DNA from: Polytrichum commune | Lineage: Eukaryota; Streptophyta; Polytrichopsida; Polytrichales; Polytrichaceae | DNA: 64,000 nucleotides | Direction: 5' to 3' | NCBI GenBank assembly: GCA_950295325.1 | Contig: OX485803.1 | Coordinates: 27,220,001-27,284,000, forward strand | Notes under the pieces: generated by a model | Told to the model about the DNA's origin: nothing | Databases searched by the model: none | Seen by the model: the letters and a program-made list of their open reading frames with translations, nothing else | In this document: positions 13,462-23,913 of the stretch, piece by piece | How the letters are laid out: every line of letters starts with the position of its first letter | Position numbering within the stretch: position 1 is the first letter of the stretch | Translations under genes and position numbers: made by a program

Positions 13462-13860
13462 GGGCCGGTTTACACTACTGTGAAGAAGTGCACCGGTTGA
13501 TCAAGAATTTTAGCCCAAAACAAGGTTATTTGAGGCAATGGTTGGTATGGTAGACAAGATGATAAACCAATGAAAAAAAAAGGCCTCAAAGTTGGAGTTC
13601 TCTAGAGGCCAAGTTTCTTGTCCAAGGGTTTGAGGTTGCCCAAAAAATTGACCTCCGGAGAACTCCTCTAGCAAAAAATGTTATCATGTTGGCAACCGCG
13701 TCATTTTTTTTTCATCCATGCTTGAAGTTCTACACAAGAGAAGTCTTGACTGTAGTGTAAACCCTGGTCGGAGAACACCCCATTTCACAGCCAATCATAT
13801 TGCTCCGTTCCCCTAAAATTCTTGACTGGTACACTTCTTCACGATAGGTTAAACCGGCCC
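13462..13860. mobile_element. Tourist-like MITE, about 399 bp, same family as 7,389-7,728
   Basis: The left end is GGGCCGGTTTACACTACTG followed by AAGAAGTGCACCGGT. The right end is CACTTCTTCACGATAGG then TTAAACCGGCCC. It is preceded by TTA and followed by CTA, so the duplication has one change. A second right-end-like sequence (GACTGTAGTGTAAACC) at about 13,747-13,765 suggests an internal rearrangement or a nested partial copy. Confidence 0.75.
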
Positions 13861-13863
13861 CTA

Positions 13864-16396
13864 TTGTTATGTTTGGACAAATATAAAATTTATCAATAAC
13901 TTTGCGGTACAAGCATTAACAACAAAACGTACAAAGCAAACCGAACATGTGTATATATAATACATCATTCATACTCCCACAAGTACCTCCACAAGAGGCT
14001 CCACATGATCCATGGAACCCTAGATCCTCACAAACACCGTACACACCAAGCATATCCCAAAGGAATGCTTCATAACAAACAACCTCAAGGTGTTCTCTTT
14101 CACTTGTTAAAAACAACAAGTAGCAAACAAACACTTCAAATTTCTTTCACATGCTTAAGTACCCTATTTCAAAGTAAATAGAAATGGGATAGAATTACCC
14201 TCCCACCCTTCTTATTTCCCATAAGACACAATCTTGAACACAAGAGATTCATACTTGGCCCACTATATGGCTTTATACCGTTCTCCCTCTTAATTAAGAC
14301 ACATTTGGTCGTGCATGAAAGTGTCGCCTTATCCGATTGTTGTATTCTCGGTACTATGCCATTTTGGCCTCAAATGTCGTACTAGCGAGGCTTTTCAAGA
14401 TAATGGCCTATTTCAATGCAATTTTGTGGGCATTATGGAGACACGTACGTATGAGAGAACATTTTTAGTGAAGATATATGTTCACAATGTTCCCTAAGGC
14501 TCGCAACATTCCCCAATTTTCTCCAATGCTTACGATGTTCCCCAATGTTTCTCAATGTTTACAATGTTAACTAGGGTTCCATTGCATGTTCCAAAGTTTT
14601 AACCACATATGAACCTTTGTAATACATGTGCATCCCATTGGTTATGCACATTATTCACCCTTATTATATGACAAATTGAACTTGAAAAATGTCGTATTAC
14701 GAGCATCGTAATTGTCGTGTGAAGGTAAATTAATCCGTCGAATAATTGAGTGTTATAATATGGAGGTTAGATTGTACACTTGTTTTTTGTTTACATTTGA
14801 GCTTAACCCTGGTCTGCACTTTGCATTTCTCTCTGTAATCACATGAGTGCACAACAAGGGTATTTATTTGGATGTCCCCCCATACATCGTACATACAAGG
14901 AAGGATCATTTCTTAGAATACGATTCGTATGTATAGGAGGGCTATTATGTAAGGCCTACAAAATGTAAAATTAAACTAGGGCTATGTTGAACTCATCTAT
15001 GGAAGGACATGTGTTCAATGGTGTTGTGAAGGAAAGAACCATGTCTTGGATATGAACACTTTATCCTCATTCTGCACACCTTCTGTCTATGTGTACATAA
15101 GCAAAGTGCGTTTCATATTACCTATTTTTGGACATCTAATTCTCTATACATATTTGAGGCAATGTGTAACTCTCTAAATATATATATATATATATATATA
15201 TGTGTTGTGTTGTTTTTGTTGCCTAGTTCTTTGCAAATAGTGATGTTAGATTCAAGGTCAACCACACACATTATTTCTTATCATAATAAAGAGGTCACCC
15301 CCACGTCAAGTTATGTCTCATATATGCCATCTTGTGGTTGATGTCATAATTCTCACTAAATTCACATCTCATTTCTCGATACTCAAATCTATGACTATAA
15401 GATATATGGTTGATATTTCAAGTTTGACTTAGTAGTAAAGAATAAATATTCTGATAATGCCAAAATATGGTGCTAATAATATTTTACTTTGAGTACAGTA
15501 TCCAAGCAAAGTCTTAATCATAAGATGATTTCTTAAAAAATTACGTACATGGTGGCTATCAGAAGTTATAAACTATATCATCATATTTAGTATGCTTATC
15601 ACATTATATGATTATTTTATGTTTATGTTTGTATTTCTTTTAGTTTACATAGCTCATCAATGCACTAAATATTGTATTTATTGCCACTTACTATTTGGAA
15701 TTACAAAATGCTCTAACTTTTTTATTGTATATCTCATGTTTTGCCAACAAATGTCAAATTGGTTGTTTGGACTTTATAGAGCATTAACAACTTTACTTGT
15801 TAAAATATAACATTGATAGTAAAATGGTATAAAATTGCGTAACTCCAAATAGTTAGTGACACTAAACACCATGTTGTGAATTTAACGTCACTAAACAAGT
15901 GGCAACAACATTTCATGGCTTATGTAGTCATTATCACACTAGTTCAGTGATGGTTTTGTGAAGTTAAAATGATAGGTTTCATGAAAGGTGCAATTTCTTC
16001 AATTATTCAAACGTACCAATTATTGCAAAAATATGCATGGTATTCATTTGAGCATCTATCCTTAGCCTTCTATCCAATCTAATATTATATGTCATTTTGG
16101 TACGAAACAAAACCAAGAAGAATTTCTTAAAGATTCAAGATAGACTTTTGCTCAAGTCGTAATTAAAGATTCACTCCTTTATGTTAGTGACGCACTTAAC
16201 ATAGTAAGTGTTTCTTCAAGGTCATCCATGTAAGACATTATAAAACTATATGTTCACATATGAATGGTGTAGTAGCAAATAATTTGAGTCATAAATGTGA
16301 CTCATATTATTAATTTAAAAAATTGAAAGTAAATTTCACTTTATAATACAGCAGGGCACTTTTAAATGTAGATTAAATTATGATCATGATTTCGAT
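13864..16396. other. AT-rich intergenic stretch with (AT)12
   Basis: It contains an AT microsatellite at 15,178-15,202. Around 15,830-15,900 it contains motifs of a foldback repeat family (GCGTAACTCCAAATAGT, GTGACACTAAA) that is better preserved at 30.6-31.8 kb. No gene was recognised. Confidence 0.5.
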
Positions 16397-17119
16397 TTTA
16401 TTATGATTATTATGATTATTATTTTTTTATGTGAAGCACAATGTCGAATACACAAATGGAGTAAAATTCTGCAAGTCACCAAAATCATGAGCCACTAAAC
16501 TACATGAGGGAGGGGGCAAGGGCTTTTTTCCACATTTTGTGTTTTGACGAACACTAGAAATGTTGTGCACCATTTTTTGTGAATGGCTAAGCTCTACATG
16601 AGCCCTAATCTAGGGGCTCTTTTTATCATGGTTTCATCCAAAGTAAAGTCATGCCGGACTTGTAGATTACAGACTGATTGCCTACGTCACATTCATAGAA
16701 GTTATGTGAAACTGAAGGTTTGCAGACATTCAGCAAACATTTTCTTACTATTCTTGAAAGTCTGGGAGGTTAGGATTTTACTTACATGGTTGCTGTAGAC
16801 TGATCAAAACGTTGGACGCCACTCTGTTGAACATGGATGCTAATTTAGATCGCTTTGTGCACAGGTGCACATTGCTGAAGGGCATGCTGATTTTTACAAT
16901 CGAAGAGCTGTGTAAGACAAAACTAAACCAGGCTGTCAAGTTTTCTCCGCGCGTGCAAGAGTGACAACCTTTATCAAAACCCTGTGGAATCATGTCACAT
17001 TTGACAATGATAGCAAAGGCCTGAAATTGGAATGCAAAAAAATGTTATTGAGCAACTTCATGAATGAATACCGAAATTAAGAAACATGGGACTCATTGTG
17101 TGACTTCCAGAAGCTACAG

Positions 17120-17130
17120 TATATATATAG
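17120..17130 (+). promoter_or_regulatory. TATA-like element upstream of hairpins 1 and 2 (plus-strand alternative)
   Basis: The run TATATATATAG at 17,120-17,130 sits about 480 bases before hairpin 1. Such runs are common in AT-rich DNA, but this stretch is not especially AT-rich. It is listed because it competes with the minus-strand promoter model for the hairpin cluster. Confidence 0.2.
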
Positions 17131-17610
17131 ATATCTACCCAACCCGAGTATTCTTACCATGCATGATCCAGACATTTGAAACAGGAATGAACTTCTTGAG
17201 TGAATTAAACTCACTCTTGCCTATGCATTCTTGTGACAGCCTCGAGGAGGAAGGTCGGAATGATTTGTATGATTTTGTCTTCTATTGCTATTGGATTGCC
17301 GCCCAATCATCACAATAAAGAGTCCCATTTCTGCATAGCGCGATTCTACCAAGTGTTTTGCAAATATTACACAGGTCCAAATGCAAACCTTGGACAGAAA
17401 TGGATGAAAACTGTCATATCACAGATGATTTCAGCAGAAACATCACCCAACAAGCAGTTGTGAAGTACCTTGATGATTACATGCGAAATTGTGAAATGCA
17501 TCTTCCTCCATCGAATAAACTCCCATGTGCCGTTGCATGCGATTATGCGGCAAGGGTCTAAAATACTGAATTTCTTAGGCATCACATACGGTGGATGAGA
17601 GTAAATAGAC

Positions 17611-17706
17611 TAGAGGCACAACAGAGATGCATGACTCTACAGCATCGAGATGAAGCATCGTGGCTTCAAACTGCGCTGTAGGGCCGTGCATCTCTGCTGA
17701 ACCTCC
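17611..17706 (-). ncRNA. MicroRNA-like hairpin 1
   Basis: The arms are 17,611-17,643 and 17,675-17,706. Over about 33 aligned positions they are complementary except for seven sites. Read on the minus strand these are about four G-U pairs and three mismatches; on the plus strand they are about two and five. The loop carries its own six-pair stem (TGAAGC with GCTTCA). The core arm, 17,623-17,643, differs by a few bases from the matching arm of the other three hairpins. Length, limited mismatches and the small loop fit a plant miRNA precursor. No known miRNA family was recognised. Confidence 0.55.
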
Positions 17707-17746
17707 AGCCTCAACAGTAGTATCTGATGAGCACCTGGACGGAAGA

Positions 17747-17834
17747 CCAATAGAGGTGTATGACTCTACAACCATGTGTGAATGATCTCCTCCGCTATAG
17801 CACACAAGGGTGTAGAGTCACACACCCTTACAGG
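17747..17834 (-). ncRNA. MicroRNA-like hairpin 2
   Basis: The arms pair for about 36 positions, including a proximal TGTGTG/CACACA clamp, around a loop of roughly 20 nt. The arm at 17,752-17,773 is identical over 22 bases to the arm at 18,318-18,339 in hairpin 3, although loops and flanks are unrelated. That pattern is expected if this arm encodes the mature small RNA. On the minus strand this would be the 3' arm, and a 21-mer beginning TTGTAGAGTCATACACCTCT would start with U, the usual first base of plant miRNAs. Confidence 0.55.
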
Positions 17835-18165
17835 GCATCCAGCCATATTATTTCGAGACATATTGACGTGGTTCTTGTTGCAATATGAGCCAGGGTTTCC
17901 AGTTCCCTCGCAATATTTATGCTCAAGACATAAGGTGCCCCTGTCCGTAAGCTTCTTTGCCATGAAGACCTTCATACAATTTTGAAACTTTTCAATCAGT
18001 TCTGTAATCATGATGACTTTAAAGTATAGACAAAGCAATAGCATACATACTGTACATAACGTGCAAGTTTCTACCAATTTTGGATGTTAATGCACCACAC
18101 TCTGTTTAGAACAGTAAAGTTTTTGAAGCTTTTTGACTACTAGCAATCACATGCTTCTTCAGAAC

Positions 18166-18174
18166 TATAAATAG
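18166..18174 (+). promoter_or_regulatory. TATA-box-like element upstream of hairpins 3 and 4 (plus-strand alternative)
   Basis: TATAAATAG matches the plant TATA-box consensus and lies about 140 bases before hairpin 3. Start sites in plants usually fall about 30 bases downstream, here near 18,200. If used, hairpins 3 and 4 would form a separate plus-strand precursor. Confidence 0.3.
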
Positions 18175-18307
18175 AATGACAGCAGGTTCGACACTATCAG
18201 AAAATCTGAAACAGGGAAGATTGAACTCACCAGCATCCGTTGTCTAGTTGTTAAAAGACGAGGGCCAGAACAGGAGGTGCCGCCGCGCTAACATCAGTCG
18301 ACAAAAC

Positions 18308-18387
18308 GAGGCACAACAGAGGTGTATGACTCTACAACCACGTGCGCAGATGACGGGTTGTAGAGCCATGCACCCTTGCTGGAATTC
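18308..18387 (-). ncRNA. MicroRNA-like hairpin 3
   Basis: The arms at 18,308-18,339 and about 18,356-18,387 pair over 32 positions. The last ten next to the loop are perfect (CTCTACAACC with GGTTGTAGAG), and the loop is about 16 nt. The inner 23 bases have only five differences from perfect complementarity, all transitions. It shares a 22-base identical arm with hairpin 2 and differs from hairpin 4 by one base across that arm. It lies about 140 bases downstream of a plus-strand TATAAATAG at 18,166, which would favour the opposite strand. Confidence 0.55.
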
Positions 18388-18527
18388 GTTTTCAAGGTAA
18401 TTAGGATGCCTGAAGCAATTTCAAACCGGGTGCTTCTGATCCTTGTAAATTATGCACGCAATAACGCTTCGATCTCTTTCCATCCACATTTGATGAGGCA
18501 TAAAATGTATTCTGTCAGCTCCACTGA

Positions 18528-18616
18528 AGCAGGAGGCACAGCAGAGGTGCATGACTCTACAACCGCGTCTCTACGATGGGTTGTAGGGCCATGTACCCTT
18601 GCCGAAGCTCCATGCT
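18528..18616 (-). ncRNA. MicroRNA-like hairpin 4
   Basis: The arms pair over about 40 positions. An outer clamp (AGCA and GGAG with CTCC and TGCT, one A bulged) is followed by a central mismatch patch and then a well-paired inner stem ending ACTCTACAACC. The conserved arm is 18,543-18,564. Six core differences divide evenly into mismatches and G-U pairs on either strand, so this copy does not help decide direction. The outer clamp is not present in the other copies, so the precursors have diverged outside the conserved duplex. Confidence 0.55.
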
Positions 18617-20217
18617 GAAGATTGCTTACTTCTGCAATCTGACACAAACGTTGTTAACTATCAAATTTCGGAATACAGGGATTCAGGTGAGAGGGGGGTG
18701 AGAGTCTTAGTCAGTTTGAATAGACACTGATTGATGAATAAACGAGACAGGCCAATGCGTATTTCAACGCAGCAACAAACACGCAGCGGACAGGATGTAC
18801 CCTGTAGATCCGTTCTAGTCATTTCTGAAATATTTGAAGTACCCCGTCAGAGATGAAACACATGGTTAGTCCACATTGATGAGACCGCCAGATGTGCCAG
18901 ACCCCCAATTTCACAAATCTCGAGGGCTAAAATACAAGCTAACAATCTTAACCCGGTATAGTAAACCATCGGGCTACTCACTCCATCTTTTCCTCTTCCT
19001 ATTAAATTTCCTGGCAAATCTTTGCAGCTTCGTTAGGGTCAATATTCTGTTCCACAACATCAGTAACAGAAAACCTGAGTTGCAATAGGTTGCCAATCTG
19101 ACTAGGCACTTGGCTTACGACTATTGATAGTAGACGTATCCAGAAACAATACAAATCTGTTGCGTACAGATTTGCCTACAAGGTCAGGTAGTCAGTACAA
19201 TCGGTGGAGACAAGGTTCTCACAAACATCAGCGCGCAGTAGTTGCATTAGTTTCCATGTAGCAATACTTCCCTGCGCCAGGAGGCGTGCTACAAGAGCAG
19301 AAGATGGACTCGAGAACGGCTTGTGGCACTTCTCGTGCATTAACTTGACACGGTCCTTGCGAAATCAATTAGCGAGGTATATGCCGGTGCATATTGGATT
19401 TGCATTGTGTAAATACTGCTGCACCAACACCTAAACTAGTTGAGCAACGTACTGTAGCGATTGATCTCCGGAGGTCTGCCGTTCCTCATATCATCTCCGG
19501 AGGATGATTGCACAAATGGCTTCGAAGTCTCTACTGTAGTAATGGATCGTGTCTCGAGGCCGATGGTGCAGCTCCCGTCCTAAAAGGTCGCAAACGTGGT
19601 AATTCACCAGCTGAATAGTAACAGAGATTCTTTCAGATATTTTCTTACCAAGAATCGGAAACTATGAGCAGCAGTCGCGGTAGCCTGGTGGGTTTAATTG
19701 CTGCCAAAGAAACTCTTTGCGAGTAGAAGGATGGCCCTATTTGCAAGTCCTACTTCAGCCTCCACCCCTAACGTCCACATATTCGCAGCCAGAATCTCAT
19801 GTCGGTTGATCGTGAGACATTCGACCTAAATATCGGAAGTGATTAAGACACATTACTAAAGGAAGTCAATAATCAACTGCCGTGCACCTATCTCAAAACG
19901 ACTATAATTCCCTCCTCCAACTCCACAGCAAGAACAGACCAATCCATCCAGTAAGTGCAGGATCGGCTGTCTCCATCCTTTGAGACACACAGAATTCCAC
20001 CTACTTACAACCACGACTTCAAAAACAAAAACAGAACTGCTTACACGTCCACTTCCAGTGCCAGCTACAAGCCACAACGTGGTCACATTCGCATGAGACG
20101 CGATTGGGAAAGATCGATACACAGCTCAAACGTAGGCACCCAACGCTGGTCATGGAACGTTATAAAATTGCCCAACACAATTCTACAAGCAGTAAACACT
20201 AAACCGGATTGAAAGTT

Positions 20218-21540
20218 ACAAGCATCGCGTTTTATACGACAGGATCATCAGCAGAGTGTGCGCAATACTCCTTGAAGTGCGCATTGTAGAGAAGAAATTA
20301 AAATAAAATTTGATTGTTGCTATACAATAATGTGAGCAGTGCATCATTGTGTTTATAAGAAAGGAAAAAACGTCACACAAGCGAGGAAGGATCGTGAGCT
20401 ATTGAAATGGAGCTTAACACTGGTCGTTGTCACGACGTGTGGCACAATTTCCTACAAGCATCGCGTCGTCTCATTATGACAAAATCGGTAGATTGCCAGC
20501 AATGATTGCGAGCCGCTTCGAGGAAGGATCATTAAATGGAGCTCGAACAGCGAGGCCGAAGAAACGGACTCGATAACACCACTCACTGGTCAAGGGATTC
20601 TACAAGACTCCTATAAATGCGCAGAGCACAGGAAAAACTCTGAATGCGCAATACTACAATAATAATAATAATGTGAGCAGTGCACATCATTGTCAGAATA
20701 AGGAAAATCTGCAGAAAGGGAGGAAGGATGATCGTGAGCAGTTATGAGTGAACGGAGTGGGCGTGCACCACGAAATGAGAGTGGACTCTTAACACAGCAA
20801 AATTCTACTAGTCGTTATCAAGCTACAAGCATCGCGTCGACTCATATGACAGAATCGACGGAGTGCGAGCAATAATTTCGAGCCGCTAGGCTGAGGAAGG
20901 GATCACTAAATGGAGCTCGAACAGCTAGGTCGAAGAAACGGACTGGACAACAACACCACTGGTCAAGGAGTGCTACAATACTCTCCTATAAGTGCGCACA
21001 GTACAGGAAAAAATCTGAATGCTCAATACTACAATAATAAATAATGTGAGCAGTGCACATCATTGTCACAATAAGTAAACCACGGCAGAGAGTGAGGGAG
21101 GATCCATCGTGAGCAGGTTATAAGTGAATGGAGCGGGCGTGCACCACGGAATGTGAATGGACTGATTCTTATCACAGCGGAATTCAACAAGCCATTATCA
21201 AGCTCATAAGAAACAATCCACAGCGTGTTGCGAGCTGCTTAGGCTGAGGGAGGGATCACTAAGTGGAGCTCGAACAGCTAGGTCGAAGAAACGGACTTGA
21301 CAACAACACCAGTGGTCAAGTAAATGCCACAAGACTCTCCTATAAGTGCGCGGAGTACAGGGAAGAGAAGAAAACAAAAATGAAAACAAAAAAATCTGAA
21401 TGCGCAATACTACTACCACTACAACAATAGTAATAATAATTGGCTGACCAGTACATAACACTGTGTGAATGAGGAAACTCGGCAGAAAGTGAGGGAGGAT
21501 CCATCGTAAACAGTTATAAGTGAATGCAGGGAGGGAGTGT
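20218..21540. repeat. Four diverged tandem units of 340-375 bp
   Basis: Landmarks recur in order: AAGCATCGCG, GAGCTCGAACAGC, ACTGGTCAAG, TCCTATAA, then a run of AAT triplets, then GAGCAGTGCACATCATTG. The TCCT(ATAA) landmark falls at 20,269, 20,609, 20,984 and 21,338, giving spacings of 340, 375 and 354. The first unit lacks the middle part. The units differ by many substitutions and small indels, so the array is old. It lies just downstream of the minus-strand TATA box and would be in the 5' part of that transcript. Confidence 0.75.
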
Positions 21541-21816
21541 GCGTGGACTCTGAATATACAGTGGGGATGATGAGCAGTGCAGAGGAAAAGCGGGGAGCTG
21601 TAGGCCTCGGCGGCGACTCATCAGAGTGACAGGAGCATGGATGGATTGTGGAATGAGTGAGTGAGTGAGTGTGGGAGTGAGTAGAAGTAATGAAGCGTGT
21701 TGCATGATTTGTTGGAAGGGGAGGGGAGGGTGGCGATGGCGGAGAGGGCCGAGCCGGGGCGGGGAGAAGGGAGCTGGTGGAGGTGGGGATGAAAGAAGTG
21801 GGGAGGAATGGCGCCC

Positions 21817-21823
21817 TTTATAT
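21817..21823 (-). promoter_or_regulatory. Minus-strand TATA box with pyrimidine-rich leader
   Basis: On the minus strand the site reads CCATATAAAGGGCGCC, a strong TATA-box match inside G+C-rich DNA where it is unlikely by chance. The following 100-250 bases on that strand are C/T-rich, with CACT repeats at about 21,655-21,690, as in plant 5' leaders. The expected start site is about 21,785. The leader contains no long convincing open frame. A tandem array begins 110 bases upstream. Confidence 0.45.
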
Positions 21824-21930
21824 GGCATGGCCGAGAGGGAGGCCTGGCCACCGGGAAGGTGACCGGGTACACCGGTGGGCCCTGGCTTGGCCCCGTTCCC
21901 ACTGCACCCCTGCCCCCCCTCCTCGGGGCA

Positions 21931-23913
21931 ATGGAATTCCGCTGGCGGGCACGGGGGTTTCCGTGCGGCCATGCACAGAGGAGACGGTCAAGGCGTCTGC
22001 TGTCTTCACCTCCACAGTGTAGTAAAAACACAAGCACGAGAGGGGGATCATCGTTGCATACGAGAGTGTACGCTAACCACACTCCGGTCTCTCTAATACC
22101 ATGCCCGTGCCATCCAAAGTGCACGTGATATTAAGGAGGTCTGTAGTGTTAACACAAAAGTAGTGTAACATGTGGCATCATGGAATACCACATGCGTTTC
22201 CGTGCAGTCATGCACAAAGGAGATGGTCAAGACATTTGTTGTCGTTCACCTCCACAGTGTAGTAAAAACACAAGCGCGAGAGGGACGAGAGGGGGGTCAT
22301 CGTTGCATACGAGAGTGTACGCTAAACACACTCCAGTCTTTCTAAAACCATGCCCGTGCCACCCAAAGTGCACATGATATTAAGGAGGTTTGTAGTGTTA
22401 ACACAAAAGTAGTGTAACATGTGGCATCATGGAATACCACATGCGTTTCCGTGCAATCATGCACAAAGGAGATGGTCAAGACATCTGTTGTTGTTCACCT
22501 CCACAGTGTAGTAAAAACACAAGCACGAGAGGGACGAGAGGGGGGTCATCGTTGCATATGAGAGTGTACGCTAAACACACTCCAGTCTTTCTAAAACCAT
22601 GCCCGTGCCACCCAAAGTGCACGTGATATTAAGGAGGTCTGTAGTGTTAACACAAAAGTAGTGTAACATGTGGCATCATGGAATACCACATGCGTTTCCG
22701 TGCAGTCATGCACAAAGGAGATGGTCAAGACATCTGTTGTTGTTCACCTCCACAGTGTAGTAAAAACACAAGCACGAGAGGGACGAGAGGGGGGTCATCG
22801 TTGCGTATGAGAGTGTACGCTAAACACACTCCAGTCTTTCTAAAACCATGCCCGTGCCACCCAAAGTGCACGTGATATTAAGGAGGTCTGTAGTGTTAAC
22901 ACAAAAGTAGTGTAACATGTGGCATCATGGAATACCACATGCGTTTCCGTGCGATCATGCACAGAGGAGATGGTCAAGACATTTGTTGTCGTTCACCTCC
23001 ACAGTGTAGTAAAAACACAAGCGCGAGAGGGATGAGAGGGGGGTCATTGTTGCATACGAGAGTGTACGCTAAACACACTCCAGTCTTTCTAAAACCATGC
23101 CCGTGCCACCCAAAGTGCACATGATATTAAGGAGGTCTGTAGTGTTAACACAAAAGTAGTGTAACATGTGGCATCATGGAATACCACATGCGTTTCCGTG
23201 CGATCATGCACAGAGGAGATGGTCAAGACATTTGTTGCCGTTCACCTCCACAGTGTAGTAAAAACACAAGCGCGAGAGGGACGAGAGGGGGGTCATCGTT
23301 GCATACGAGAGTGTACGCTAAACACACTCCGGTCTTTCTAAAACCATGCCCGTGCCACCCAAAGTGCAAGTGATATTAAGGAGGTTTGTAGTGTTAACAC
23401 AAAAGTAGTGTAACATGTGGCATCATGGAATACCACATGCGTTTCCGTGCGGCCATGCACAGAGGAGATGGTCAAGGCATCTGCTGTGTTCACCTCCACA
23501 GTGTAGTAAAAACACAAGCGCAAGAGGGGGATCATCGTTGCAGATGAGAGTGTGCACTAAACACACTCCGGTCTCTCTAATACCATGCTTGTGGCAACTA
23601 AAGTGCAAGTGATATTAAGGAGGTTTGTAGTGTTACCAGAGAATTGGTGTAACATGTGGCATCATGGAATACCACATGCGTTTCCGTGCGGCCATGCACA
23701 GAGGAGATGGTCAAAACATTTGTTGTTGTTCACCTCCACAATGTAGTAAAAATACAAGCGCGAGAGGGGGATCGTTGCATACGAGAGTGTACACTTAACA
23801 CACTCCAGTCTTTCTAATACCATGCCTGTGGCAACCAAAGTGCATGTGATATTAAGGAGGTTTGTAGTATTAACAGAGAATTTGTGTAACATGTGGCATC
23901 ATGGAATACCACA
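21931..23913. repeat. Tandem array of 249-bp units (eight full, one partial)
   Basis: Units begin with ATGGAATACCACATGCG (ATGGAATTCCGC in the first) at 21,931, 22,180, 22,429, 22,678, 22,927, 23,176 and 23,425, a spacing of exactly 249. Shorter 238-base units start at 23,425 and 23,663, and a partial unit starts at 23,901. The central units are about 97% identical. The first and the last two are more diverged, as is usual at array edges. Differences are almost all transitions, many at CpG. A G-box CACGTG is present in three units (22,122, 22,620, 22,869) and decayed in the others. Each unit carries a 65-codon open frame that shifts many amino acids between copies, so it is not treated as coding. 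Confidence 0.9.

Larger units (their letters stand above)
16397..21790 (-). ncRNA. Putative long non-coding precursor transcript carrying four microRNA-like hairpins
   Basis: This is a proposed transcription unit, not a proven one. The stretch is clearly richer in G+C than its surroundings and nearly free of the transposons that fill the rest of the window. It has no long open frame on either strand. It contains four related stem-loops (17,611-18,616) and four diverged 340-375 bp tandem units (20.2-21.5 kb). The minus strand is preferred for three reasons: a TATA box at 21,817-21,823 is followed by a pyrimidine-rich leader, an AATAAA lies on the minus strand at 16,402-16,397, and unpaired positions in the hairpins more often become G-U pairs when read on that strand. 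Against this, plus-strand TATA-like sites lie at 17,120 and 18,166, and a good plus-strand intron (GTGAG donor near 18,687, pyrimidine tract and TTTGCAG acceptor near 19,026) can be drawn. The ends are guesses. Confidence 0.4.

Noticed and set aside
19130-19175. Short perfect stem CAAATCTGT/ACAGATTTG in the hairpin locus
   Set aside because: Nine pairs with a five-base loop is too short for a miRNA precursor and is unrelated to the four conserved hairpins.
19460-19505. Repeated TCCGGAGG words, a possible hairpin
   Set aside because: The words are direct repeats of a small palindrome; no extended stem forms.
21514-22128. Open frames of 100-167 codons on both strands in the G+C-rich stretch
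   Set aside because: They overlap on opposite strands, are Pro/Gly/Arg-rich as expected from G+C bias, run across the TATA box and into the tandem array, and resemble no family.
22180-23373. Five consecutive 65-codon frames, one per 249-bp unit, rich in Cys
   Set aside because: They persist because the unit length is a multiple of three and the copies are young. Changes between copies alter amino acids freely (R/C, T/M, H/R) with no sign of protein constraint.
21931-23913. CRISPR-like regular array
   Set aside because: The whole unit repeats with no unique spacers, and the setting is a plant nuclear genome.
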